From positions 1 through 64,000 of the forward strand of contig NZ_JFCB01000027.1 of assembly GCF_000725125.1 (NCBI RefSeq): DNA of 64,000 nucleotides, in the 5' to 3' direction. This document shows, piece after piece, positions 7,268 to 15,183 of this stretch. The position numbers and the translations under genes are program-made. The notes beneath the pieces are model-generated. The model was not told the origin of the DNA. It did not search any database and saw only the letters and a list, made by a program, of their open reading frames with translations. Source of the stretch: Streptomyces toyocaensis (lineage in GTDB: Bacteria > Actinomycetota > Actinomycetes > Streptomycetales > Streptomycetaceae). Position 1 is the stretch's first letter. The number at the start of each line of letters is the position of its first letter.

Positions 7268-8464
7268 GTGCGCGCGCCCACCCTGGAGGAGCTGGCCCCG
7301 CGGGGCCACGACCTGGCAGCCGAGCCGTTCCCGGTCCTCGCGGCCCTGCGGGCCGAGGGCCCGGTGCACCGCGTCCACGTGCCGGGGAGCGGGGACGCCT
7401 GGCTGGTGGTGACGTGGGAGGCGGTGCGGGCCGCGCTGACCGACCCCCGGCTGCGCAACGACATCCGGCACTCCGCCGGGTGGGAGACCGACGGCGGCCA
7501 CGCCGTCGGCCGCAACATGCTGCAGAGCGACCCGCCGGACCACACCCGGCTGCGGCGGCTGGTGGCGGGCCGCTTCACACCGGGCCGGATCGCCGCCCTG
7601 CGGCCGCGCATCGAGACCGTGGCGCGCGAGTTGCTGGACCGGCTGCCGCGGACGGGCACCGCCGACCTGGTGAGCGGTTACGCGCTGCCGCTGCCGGTCA
7701 CCGTGATCTGCGATCTCCTCGGCGTGCCCGAGGCCGACCGCGCGGCATTCCACACCTGGTCGAACGAGCTGGTCGTACCGACCGGCGAGGAGGCCGCCGC
7801 CGCCTCGGCCGCGGCGCTCACCGGCTACCTCACCGGACTCGTCGCCGAGAAGAGCCGCACACCGGACGACTCCCTGCTCGGGGAGCTGACCACGGCCGCC
7901 GGCGCGCCGGACGACGGGGCCCGCCTCGCCCCGGAGGAACTGCTCGGCATGGCCTTCCTGCTCCTCGTGGCCGGCCACGAGACCACGGTCGACCTGATCT
8001 CCGCGACGGTGCACAGCCTGCTGACCCACCCCGACCAGCTGGCCCTGCTGCGCGCCGACCCGGACCTGACCGGCGCCGCGGTCGAGGAGTCGCTGCGCTA
8101 CAACTCCCCGGTCCACGCGGGCGCGTTCCGTTTCGCGGCGGAGCCGCTGGAACTCGCCGGTACCCGGGTGGCCGCCGGTGACGCGGTGCTCGTCTCCCTG
8201 GCCGCGGCCTCCCGCGACCCGCTCGCCTTCCCGGACCCCGACCGCTTCGACGTCACCCGCCGCCCCCGGGGCCACCTGGCCTTCGGACACGGCGCGCACC
8301 ACTGCCTCGGCGCCCCGCTCGCCCGCGTGGAGGCCACCGTCGCCCTCCGCCTCCTCCTCCAGCGGCACCCGGGCCTCGCCCTCGCCACCGCCCCGGAGGA
8401 CCTCACCTGGCGCACGAGCACGCTGCTGCGGGGCCTCACCACGCTGCCGCTGCGCCTGGGCTGA
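7268..8464 (+). CDS. Cytochrome P450
   Basis: A 398-residue soluble bacterial P450. The I-helix oxygen-activation motif is AGHETT (235-240), the K-helix ExxR is at E274-R277, and the heme loop FGHGAHHCLG (339-348) carries the thiolate ligand Cys346. It also has the NMLQSDPPDHTRLRRLV B'/C-helix block typical of the CYP107/CYP105-like actinomycete enzymes. It would hydroxylate or epoxidise a small lipophilic substrate, needing ferredoxin and reductase encoded elsewhere. GTG 7268 was chosen because GGAGAGGA sits seven bases upstream and the family N-terminus fits. No ferredoxin gene is adjacent. It is probably repressed by the divergent TetR protein. Substrate unknown. Confidence 0.95.
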   Translation: MRAPTLEELAPRGHDLAAEPFPVLAALRAEGPVHRVHVPGSGDAWLVVTWEAVRAALTDPRLRNDIRHSAGWETDGGHAVGRNMLQSDPPDHTRLRRLVAGRFTPGRIAALRPRIETVARELLDRLPRTGTADLVSGYALPLPVTVICDLLGVPEADRAAFHTWSNELVVPTGEEAAAASAAALTGYLTGLVAEKSRTPDDSLLGELTTAAGAPDDGARLAPEELLGMAFLLLVAGHETTVDLISATVHSLLTHPDQLALLRADPDLTGAAVEESLRYNSPVHAGAFRFAAEPLELAGTRVAAGDAVLVSLAAASRDPLAFPDPDRFDVTRRPRGHLAFGHGAHHCLGAPLARVEATVALRLLLQRHPGLALATAPEDLTWRTSTLLRGLTTLPLRLG

Positions 8465-8501
8465 CCGACAACACACCCCGCGGGCACCGTAATGCGGAGG
8501 C

Positions 8502-9226
8502 GTGTACGACGGTGAGGCGCGAGACTGCGCCGTACGCACGGACCCGCCCGCCACCGCAGCCACGGAGGCCGCCACGTCACCCGAACCGTCCACCGCACCG
8601 TCCGCGTACCGCCCCCTCACCTGGCCCGAGGTCGACCCGGCGCGCATCCCCTTCCCCTGGGACGCGGCGGAGGAGGCCCGCATCACGGCACGGGTCGCCG
8701 TGCGCGTACCGCCCGTACGGACCGGCGGGGAGGGCAGGTGGACGGACGAACGGCGCTGCGAACGGCGGCTGACCGACCTGTTCGTCGAGACGCGGCCGTC
8801 CGCTCCGACGCGGTGCGGCGCCCGCGCCCGCCGCTCACCTTCTCCCTGCTGTCCGGGTGGCAGCGGCAGGTCCTCGGTACACCCGGGCCCCCGCCCTTCC
8901 GCACGGGCGACGCCCACGCCAAGGCCGGGCGCGAACGCTGCGCGCTGACCCCGCACACCCCGGCGGTCTTCGCCCGCTGTCCGGCGGAGGCCGACGGCCC
9001 CGGCGTCCCGCTGCCCGCCCGCGCCGCCCGCGCCTGCCTGGACGTGGCCTTCTTCCACCCCTTCGACGACGGCAACGCGCGCGCCGCCCTGCTCGCCCTC
9101 GCCTTCGTCCTGGCCCGCGAGTCGGTCACCCTGCACAAGGTGGGGCCGCTGCGGACCGTCCGCTACGCGGACGACCCGGACGGGGCCGCCGACCTGGCGG
9201 TCCTGGTGACGATCCTCATCCGGTGA
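8502..9226 (+). pseudogene. Fic-family protein, frameshifted
   Basis: Two overlapping frames together read as one Fic protein of about 240 residues. Frame one (from GTG 8502) gives YRPLTWPEVDPARIPFPWDA through RWTDERRCERRLTDLFVE. The other frame continues from about 8789 with DAAVRSDAV, then PPLTFSLLSGWQRQVLGTP and the Fic motif HPFDDGNAR (HPFxxGNxR), and ends at 9226. The switch is at about 8784-8791, as if one G of GAG-GAC were lost. Fic domains transfer AMP or other nucleotide groups onto target proteins. The catalytic half is intact and could be made from GTG 8738, but the N-terminal half would be out of frame. A single sequencing error would equally explain the break. Confidence 0.75.
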
Positions 9227-9477
9227 CGGGGGACCGCGCGCCTCGGACGGGCGCGCGGCGCCGGCCGCCGGGGAGGCCGCGCGGGAAGGCCGGGCCGGGC
9301 CCCGAGCTGCACACGTGGGGACGCGACGGCCCGTCCCGGCCTTCCCTCTGGCCGCAATCTGCCACGCGGCGGGGCCGGCCGCCCGCCGGGACGGGCCGAA
9401 CGAGGGCCCGCCCCCCACCTCCGTGAATCCGGGCATTCCGGGCGCTTTATCTCATTTCTTCGCCCATACTCGGAAAC
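9227..9477. other. Intergenic region with a possible long hairpin
   Basis: Between the Fic relic and the next gene is an 11-bp inverted repeat, GGAAGGCCGGG (9284-9294) and CCCGGCCTTCC (9335-9345), with a 40-base loop. It may help terminate the upstream transcript. An AT-richer block near 9445-9477 probably holds the promoter of the following operon. Confidence 0.3.
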
Positions 9478-9849
9478 ATGGACACGGCAACGTACGTACA
9501 ACTCGCTGCGAGTCAGCAACGGTGGGGCGTCCTCGCGGCCTTCATCGGCGGGATGATCGTGGCCGGCGCGCTGATCTGGGCCGTACGGGTGGGGATGCGC
9601 TACATGGACCAGGAGGAGCCCCGCCCCAAACCCGAGGAGCAGCCGAGGCTGCCGGACGGCGGCGCGGTCCACGAGATGCGGGAGATGCGGGAGCCGGACG
9701 AGATGCCGAAGGTCGAGAGGGGCGGCTCACGGCTCATGCCCTACGAGCTCCATCACTCCGCCACCAGGACGGGCAAGGACCAGAACCGCAAGCGCTGGCT
9801 GCCCGGGGGCAGCGGGGCCTTCGGCAGCGGGGGCCCGGGGCACGTCTGA
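9478..9849 (+). CDS. DUF6479-family single-pass membrane protein
   Basis: A 123-residue protein with one transmembrane helix near the N-terminus, WGVLAAFIGGMIVAGALIWA (about 17-36), followed by a Pro/Glu-rich cytoplasmic stretch PRPKPEEQPRLPDGGAVHEM typical of DUF6479 proteins in Streptomyces, and a Gly-rich end. Function is unknown. The next gene starts one base after its stop (9849/9851), so the two are translated together and the pair may act in the envelope. Only a weak GGAAAC precedes the ATG. Confidence 0.7.
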   Translation: MDTATYVQLAASQQRWGVLAAFIGGMIVAGALIWAVRVGMRYMDQEEPRPKPEEQPRLPDGGAVHEMREMREPDEMPKVERGGSRLMPYELHHSATRTGKDQNRKRWLPGGSGAFGSGGPGHV

Positions 9850-9850
9850 C

Positions 9851-10318
9851 ATGGCCGGGGCACGCACCCGCGGGGCCGCCGGAGCGGCTGCGCTGGCGGC
9901 GCTCCTCGTCGGCGGTGCGGCCGGCTGCGCGGACGACGGGAACGGGGCCGAGCCGCCCGCGTCGTCCGCGGCGTCCCGGGCCACGGAGCTGTGGGAGTCG
10001 GCGACGGCCGAGGCCGGGCGCGGGCTGGAGGAGTTCACGCGGGGCCTCGACGTCACGGACGACGTCACCCTCGGCTCCCCGACCGTGCCCGCGGACGGCC
10101 GGACCTCGGTCGGGGTCACCGTGCGCAACACCGACGACTCCACGCGTTCGTTCCTCGTGGAGGTCGACTTCAGGGACGCGGACGGCGACCTGGTGGACGT
10201 GGCCCTGGTGACCGTGGACGACGTGGCGGCGGGCGAGTCCGCGCAGGCCACCGCGCGCGGCACGCGCGACGTGCCCTCCGGCGCCCGCCCGGAGGTGGCG
10301 CGGGCGGCGCGCTACTGA
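9851..10318 (+). CDS. Small lipoprotein with an extracellular beta-domain (FxLYD-like)
   Basis: A 155-residue protein with a lipoprotein signal ending in GGAAGC (Cys25 region). The mature part has a helical linker, then a beta-sandwich-like stretch: TVPADGRTSVGVTVRNTDDS, SFLVEVDFRDADGDLVD, and VDDVAAGESAQATARGTRDV. This is the pattern of FxLYD/DUF3426-type extracellular domains. It would sit on the outer face of the membrane. It is coupled to the DUF6479 gene and its stop overlaps by 7 bases the stop of the convergent secreted-protein gene. Role unknown. Confidence 0.7.
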   Translation: MAGARTRGAAGAAALAALLVGGAAGCADDGNGAEPPASSAASRATELWESATAEAGRGLEEFTRGLDVTDDVTLGSPTVPADGRTSVGVTVRNTDDSTRSFLVEVDFRDADGDLVDVALVTVDDVAAGESAQATARGTRDVPSGARPEVARAARY

Positions 10319-11085
10319 GGCACCGGAGCCGCGGCGTCCCCCACGGTGATCTGGATCTGCTCGCCGGCCGCGCTCACCCCGTTCAGGGCGGCCGTGGCCT
10401 GGAGCCGGTTGGGTCCGTCGGGCAGCGCCTGGGCGGGGGTGCAGGTCCAGTGGCCGTCGGACCCGGCGGTGTCGGTGCACACCTCGGCGCCGTCCTGGTC
10501 GGAGACCGTGATCTGGGCACCCGGGTGGGCCGTACCGGCGATCACCGGCCGTGCGTCCAGGGGCACCCCGGACTCCGGGCGGGTCAGGGCCGGGGAGGCG
10601 AGCCCCACGGTCACCTGGCAGCCGCCGGTCGCCGTGACCACGCCCCTGCCGTCCGCGAGCCTCAGGACACAGCCGCTCAGCCGGGTCCCCGGCACCGCGT
10701 CCGCCGGCACCGCCAGCACGAACGGGAAGGCGGCGTCCCGCCACGGCCGCCGCGCCGAGTCCGCGGTGTAGACGGCGCCACTGCCGTCGGCGGCCACCAC
10801 GCCCCGGTAACCGGGGGCGTCCAGGGGGACGCCCGTCACCCGGGCCCCGGCGGGCGCGGTCAGCGTCAGCGTGGACCCGGGGCCGGGCAGGGGATCCGTG
10901 AAGCCCGCGGCCTCCACGATGCCGTCGTGGCCCGGCGGGATCGTCACGTCGCCCCACAGCACCCGCGCCCGCGCCGCCGGAGCGGGGCCGTCGGCGGCGG
11001 CGGACGTCCCGGCCGGCAGCCAGACTCCCACGAGGACCCCGGCCGCGGTCAGCGCGGCGGCGGCTGTCTTGCTGGACCTGTTCAT
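10312..11085 (-). CDS. Secreted protein with C-terminal Ig-like/carboxypeptidase-regulatory-like domain
   Basis: A 257-residue protein that starts MNRSSKTAAA with a Sec signal peptide cleaved near AGTSAAA (about residue 30). The mature region has beta-rich repeats. The last 85 residues read VPLDARPVIAGTAHPGAQIT, then SDGHWTCTPAQALPDGPNRLQA, the pattern of bacterial Ig-like (Big/MSCRAMM-type) domains found in cell-surface or matrix proteins. Two Cys pairs may form disulphides. ATG 11085 was chosen over an upstream start because the signal peptide begins there. No enzyme domain is visible; likely adhesion or structural. Confidence 0.65.
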   Translation of the reverse strand: MNRSSKTAAAALTAAGVLVGVWLPAGTSAAADGPAPAARARVLWGDVTIPPGHDGIVEAAGFTDPLPGPGSTLTLTAPAGARVTGVPLDAPGYRGVVAADGSGAVYTADSARRPWRDAAFPFVLAVPADAVPGTRLSGCVLRLADGRGVVTATGGCQVTVGLASPALTRPESGVPLDARPVIAGTAHPGAQITVSDQDGAEVCTDTAGSDGHWTCTPAQALPDGPNRLQATAALNGVSAAGEQIQITVGDAAAPVPQ

Positions 11086-11197
11086 CGTCGGCGGGCTCCC
11101 TGTACATCCGTCGCGGACACACCTGGGACCGATTCTGACGCGGTGTCCGTGTGGCCCGCCCGCACTGCGCGGCCGTACGGGTGGCCGCCGCACGGAA

Positions 11198-11246
11198 CTC
11201 CCAGGTTCCGCGCCCGTGAGGGTGTACGGGGGGCGGAACCTGGGAG
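11198..11246 (-). terminator. Terminator downstream of the GH13 gene
   Basis: A 14-bp perfect inverted repeat, CTCCCAGGTTCCGC (11198-11211) and GCGGAACCTGGGAG (11233-11246), with a 21-base loop. It starts 59 bases past the stop of the leftward glucosidase gene and separates it from the next gene on that strand. Confidence 0.7.
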
Positions 11247-11304
11247 CCCGCCGCCCCCCTGCCGTCGACCGGGCCCGGCGACGGCAGGGAGCGCGGTGGC
11301 CGGT

Positions 11305-13008
11305 TCAGCGGCCGAGCCAGGCCGTCGTGTCGGGGCCGAGGCGGCCGTCCTCCAGGGGGGAACTGGTCAGCAGGACCTCGCCCGCCGGGAGGGAGACGGG
11401 GGCGGAGGACAGATTGGCCACGCAGCGCCAGCCGTCGCCGCGGTCGAACTGCAGGACCCCGGCCGGGGTGTCCTCCGCCCAGGTCAGCGTCTCGCCGTCC
11501 AGCAGCTTGCGGCGCAGCCGCAGCGACGTGCGGTACAGCTCCAGGGTCGAGCCCTCCACCCCGTCCTGCGCCTCGACGGCGTACGCGGCGAAGGAGGGCG
11601 GCTGCGGCAGCCAGGCGCCGCCCGCCCCGAAGCCGTACGACGGTCCGGTCGTCGTCCACGGCAGCGGCACCCGGCATCCGTCGCGGCCCTTGCGGACGTG
11701 CCCCGTCTGCTCCCAGATCGGGTCCTGCAGGACCTCGGTGGGCAGGTCCGCGACCTCGGGCAGGCCGAGTTCCTCGCCTTGGTAGACGTACGCGGAGCCG
11801 GGCAGCGCCAGCATCAGCAGGGTGGCGGCGCGGGCCCGGCGCAGCCCGGCGTCCTGGTCGACGGCGGGGGCGCGGCCGCCGGACAGCAGCCAGGCGTTCT
11901 CGTCCGTGTCCGGCGGCAGCATCAGCCGGGAGGCGTGCCGGACCACGTCGTGGTTGGACAGCACCCAGGTCGCCGAGGCACCGGCCGCGTGCGCGGTCGC
12001 CAGCGAGTCGGTGATGACCTGCCGGAGTTCCTCCGCGTCCCACGGGGCCTGCAAGTACTCGAAGTTGAAGGCCTGGCCCAGTTCGTCCGGGCGGGCGTAC
12101 AGGGCGCGCCGCTCGCCCGGGACCCACGCCTCGGCGACGGCCATGCGGGGCGGGGAGTAGGCGTCCAGGATCTTGCGCCAGTCGCGGTAGATCTCGTGCA
12201 CCTCGTCCCGGTCGTAGAACGGGTGGGTGCCGGGCGGGAAATCGGCGAGAGCGCCCTCACGGCTCAGTTCGGGGGCGCCGAGGTCGCGCAGCGGTTCGTC
12301 GAGGTCCTTGGCCAGGGCGTGCGCGACGTCCACGCGGAAGCCGTCGACACCGCGGTCGGCCCAGAACCGCAGGGTGGTGCGGACGTCCGCGCGGACGTCC
12401 GGGTGCCCCCAGTTGAGGTCGGGCTGCTCGGCGGCGAAGAGGTGCAGGTACCACTGCCCGTCCGGCACCCGCTGCCAGGCGCTGCCGCCGAAGACGGACT
12501 GCCAGTCGGTCGGCGGCAGCTCGCCCCGCTCGCCCCGGCCGTCCCGGAAGACGTAGCGGTCGCGGGCGGGCGAGCCGGGGCCGGCCCGCAGCGCCTCCTG
12601 GAACCAGACGTGCTGGTGGGAGGTGTGGTTGGGGACGATGTCGACGATCACCTTCAGGCCGAGCCGGTGGGCTTCGGCGACCATGGTGGCGAAGTCGTCG
12701 AGGGTGCCCAGGCGCGGGTCGACGTCGCGCGGGTCGGCGACGTCGTAACCGCCGTCGGCGAGCTCGGAGGGGTAGAAGGGGCTCAGCCACAGGGCGTCGA
12801 CGCCGAGGGCTGCGAGGTGGGTGAGGCGCCGGGTGACGCCGCGCAGGTCACCGAGCCCGTCGCCGTCGGCGTCGGCGAAGCTGCGGGGGTAGATCTGGTA
12901 GACGACCGCCTGCCGCCACCAGTCGGGGTTCCGGGAGGAGAGGTCGGGCGTGGCGGCGGGCGCCGGATGCGGGGGCCGGGGGTCGGGCGTGGGGATGCGA
13001 TCGGTCAC
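11305..13008 (-). CDS. GH13 alpha-glucosidase / alpha-amylase family protein (AglA-like)
   Basis: A 567-residue cytoplasmic GH13 enzyme. The (beta/alpha)8 motifs run in order: DALWLSPFYPSE, VDIVPNHTS (region I), DGFRVDVAHAL with the nucleophile Asp (region II), VAEAWV with the acid/base Glu (region III) and VLSNHD (region IV). The opening WWRQAVVYQIYPRSFADADG is typical of exo-acting oligo-1,6- or maltose-type alpha-glucosidases. There is no signal peptide, so it would cleave imported maltodextrin-type sugars. GTG 13008 has AGAGGAGA five bases upstream. In other Streptomyces such genes lie beside malEFG, but no transporter is adjacent here. A hairpin follows the gene. Confidence 0.92.
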   Translation of the reverse strand: MTDRIPTPDPRPPHPAPAATPDLSSRNPDWWRQAVVYQIYPRSFADADGDGLGDLRGVTRRLTHLAALGVDALWLSPFYPSELADGGYDVADPRDVDPRLGTLDDFATMVAEAHRLGLKVIVDIVPNHTSHQHVWFQEALRAGPGSPARDRYVFRDGRGERGELPPTDWQSVFGGSAWQRVPDGQWYLHLFAAEQPDLNWGHPDVRADVRTTLRFWADRGVDGFRVDVAHALAKDLDEPLRDLGAPELSREGALADFPPGTHPFYDRDEVHEIYRDWRKILDAYSPPRMAVAEAWVPGERRALYARPDELGQAFNFEYLQAPWDAEELRQVITDSLATAHAAGASATWVLSNHDVVRHASRLMLPPDTDENAWLLSGGRAPAVDQDAGLRRARAATLLMLALPGSAYVYQGEELGLPEVADLPTEVLQDPIWEQTGHVRKGRDGCRVPLPWTTTGPSYGFGAGGAWLPQPPSFAAYAVEAQDGVEGSTLELYRTSLRLRRKLLDGETLTWAEDTPAGVLQFDRGDGWRCVANLSSAPVSLPAGEVLLTSSPLEDGRLGPDTTAWLGR

Positions 13009-13240
13009 GCGGTCTCCTCTGGGTGCGTGCGGGTACCGGCGGAGAATCTGTCCACACCACCGTAAAAGCGAACACTCCGGCGGCGGGGACCGATTCCCCC
13101 GGGTGTCGCGGCAGCGCCGTGTACTCGCTCGGGTGGGGCTCACCCGGACGGCTCGCCGCGCTGGTGGGGGGTCCGGCTCGGTGGTGCCGTAAGAGCACGT
13201 CCGCCCGTGGACGGCCCGGTCCCCCTCAGGAGGCACCCCG

Positions 13241-14056
13241 ATGACCCATGCCCCGGCCGCCGCGCGCGCCCTCCTCGCCTCCGCGCTGTCGGTGACGGCC
13301 CTGCTGACGACGGCGGCGTGCACGGCCGCCGACCGGGAGGTGTCCCGCGGTCTGCCCGCGGGCGTGTCCGAGCCCCCGCCGCCCGCCCCGACCGCGTCCT
13401 CGTCCTCCGCCGCGTCCGCCGGTGAGCGGCCGGCGCCGTCGCCGCCCGCGCTGAACGAGGCGCAGCTGCGGGCGGCGCTGATCACGGAGACGGACCTGGG
13501 GGAGCCCTGGATGACGAGCCGGGGCGCGGCGACCTGGCGGGACGGCGTGCTCAAGGCGACCACGGAGAACCCCGACTGCCGCCGGCTCCTCGACGCCCTC
13601 TACACGGAGGAACTGTTCGGCACCCCGGCCGGCCCGCGCGCCACCGCCACCCTCGACGACACCTACAACGACACCCAGCTCCGCTACCAGACCGCCTCCC
13701 ACCGTCCGGCCGACGTGGACCGCGTCCTTGCCTGGCTGGGCACCCTTCCGGAGACGTGTGCACGCTTCGAGGCGACCACCACCGGCGCCGGTACCCATCT
13801 CGTCGAGGTGTCCGGACTCCCCCTGCCGGAGGCGGGCGACGCGCGGGCGGCCCTGCGCGTGCGGGTGACCGGGGAGGCCGGTGACGAGGCGCCGCCCCTG
13901 ACCGTGCACCTCGCCGTGGTCCGGGTCGGCGAGGAGGCCATCACCCTCACCAACGGCGGCTTCGGCGCGGTCCTGCCGGAGGTCACCCAGGCGATGACCC
14001 AGCTCGGCGCGGACCGCCTCGCGGAGGTCGCCCGCCAGGGGCGGGTACGGGTCTGA
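13241..14056 (+). CDS. Lipoprotein with a PknH-sensor-like extracellular domain
   Basis: A 271-residue protein with AGGAGG ahead of ATG 13241. The signal peptide ends at a lipobox near TTAAC (Cys27). A Pro/Ser-rich spacer follows, then a compact domain beginning LNEAQLRAALITETDLGEPW and containing two Cys (NPDCRRLL and ETCARFE) placed as in PknH-type sensor domains. This fold occurs alone or fused to Ser/Thr kinases in actinobacteria. The ligand is unknown. It converges with the GAF-ANTAR gene 30 bases away; no kinase is adjacent. Confidence 0.7.
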   Translation: MTHAPAAARALLASALSVTALLTTAACTAADREVSRGLPAGVSEPPPPAPTASSSSAASAGERPAPSPPALNEAQLRAALITETDLGEPWMTSRGAATWRDGVLKATTENPDCRRLLDALYTEELFGTPAGPRATATLDDTYNDTQLRYQTASHRPADVDRVLAWLGTLPETCARFEATTTGAGTHLVEVSGLPLPEAGDARAALRVRVTGEAGDEAPPLTVHLAVVRVGEEAITLTNGGFGAVLPEVTQAMTQLGADRLAEVARQGRVRV

Positions 14057-14086
14057 CCGACGCACGGGTGACACGGACCCGGCAGG

Positions 14087-14842
14087 TCAGGATTCGAAGC
14101 GCCGGCGGTGCGAGACGACGTCGAGGGCCACCTCCAGGGCGGTGCGGCCGTGGGCGAAGGCGTCGCCGCGCAGGCGGGCCAGCGCCTCGTCGGCGCCGAT
14201 GCCGAGCTGAACCATGATCATGCCGACGGCCTGGTGGACACGGTCGTGGTCGGTGGCCAGGCCGCTGAGCCAGGGTTCGTCGCCGTCCCGGGAGTCGTAG
14301 GGCAGGTCCACCAGCGCCACCGTCATGACACCGGCCACCAGCCGGGCCACCTGGAGCTGGCGGTCGGTGAGCGCGCCGGGGGTGTCGCGGTAGAGGTCGA
14401 GGGTGCCCACGCAGACGCCGCCGCTGCCCAGGGGGAGCGCGTACACGGCCCGTACGCCGGCGCCGAGCGCCTGCTGTGCGAAGACGGGCCAGCGGTGGAC
14501 GGAGTCGTCGGCGGTCAGGTCGCGGGCCAGCACGGGAGCGCCGGTCGCCAGGACGTGACAGCAGGGGCCGTCCCCCAGGGTGGCCTGCAGCTGGGCGAGA
14601 CGGGCGGCGCGGGGACCTGAGGCACCGAGTTGCACGGGCATGCTGTCGCCACGCAGGGACACGCTCGCGCCGTCCACCGGCAGCAGGGCGACTGCCACGG
14701 CGCACAGGCGCCCGGGCACAGCGGCGGGGCCGGCCCCGCGCAGCCCCGCCGAGACCGCCTCGCCGACCCGCTCGTACTCCCCGTGACCGATACCCCGGCC
14801 CGGGTCGTCGGGGTCGCCCCCAGGGTCGTCCCCGGGCCGCAC
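14087..14842 (-). CDS. GAF and ANTAR domain regulator
   Basis: A 251-residue protein. A GAF domain spans about residues 25-165 (LCAVAVALLPVDGASVSLRG through GVCVGTLDLYRDTPGALTD), followed by a C-terminal three-helix ANTAR domain (about 185-245) that includes HDRVHQAVGMIMVQLGIGAD and EALARLRGDAFAHGR. ANTAR domains bind paired hairpins in RNA and act as antiterminators, here probably in response to a small molecule, light or stress sensed by GAF. GTG 14842 has GGGAGG seven bases upstream. No paired-hexaloop ANTAR target was recognised nearby. Confidence 0.88.
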   Translation of the reverse strand: MRPGDDPGGDPDDPGRGIGHGEYERVGEAVSAGLRGAGPAAVPGRLCAVAVALLPVDGASVSLRGDSMPVQLGASGPRAARLAQLQATLGDGPCCHVLATGAPVLARDLTADDSVHRWPVFAQQALGAGVRAVYALPLGSGGVCVGTLDLYRDTPGALTDRQLQVARLVAGVMTVALVDLPYDSRDGDEPWLSGLATDHDRVHQAVGMIMVQLGIGADEALARLRGDAFAHGRTALEVALDVVSHRRRFES

Positions 14843-15183
14843 ACCGACCGCCTCCCGTCACCCTCCGAAACCGCCCCCCGACTACCCTCCGTCCCACCCC
14901 CGAAACACCACCCCCTCACGGCCGTCGCACCCGCACGGGACCGGGGGGGAGGCCGGGGCGGCCGGCGCACCGCACTGCCGGAGGCTCCCGGCCGCCCGCG
15001 TCAGGGGCACGGACCCACGGGCGGGCGCACCCGGAACCGGAAGCGCGGCGAGTACACCGGAGCCGAACCCGTCCCGCCGGAGCGAAGGCACGCACCTGCG
15101 CGCCGGGAGGCGCCCCGCCGCCCCCCGAGGCCCGGTCCCACGGGCGGGCGCACCCGGAACCGCAAGCGGCGGGCACGCGAGCG
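14843..15183. other. Gene-free stretch with a diverged direct repeat
   Basis: This 341-base region lies between the GAF-ANTAR start and the XRE-TPR stop, both on the minus strand. It holds two copies of a 26-base direct repeat (see 15014 and 15137) with weaker similarity around them, as if a unit of about 123 bp had been duplicated. No coding frame in it looks real. Confidence 0.4.
15014..15162. repeat. Direct repeat, two copies 123 bp apart
   Basis: Bases 15014-15039 and 15137-15162 share a block beginning CCCACGGGCGGGCGCACCCG and continuing GAACCG, with identity over about 25 bases and looser similarity on both sides. The purpose is unknown. Confidence 0.6.

Noticed and set aside
9734..12127. 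A 797-codon minus-strand open frame
   Set aside because: It overlaps the lipoprotein, secreted protein and GH13 genes in a different frame; composition is Arg/Gly/Pro-rich as in shadow frames.
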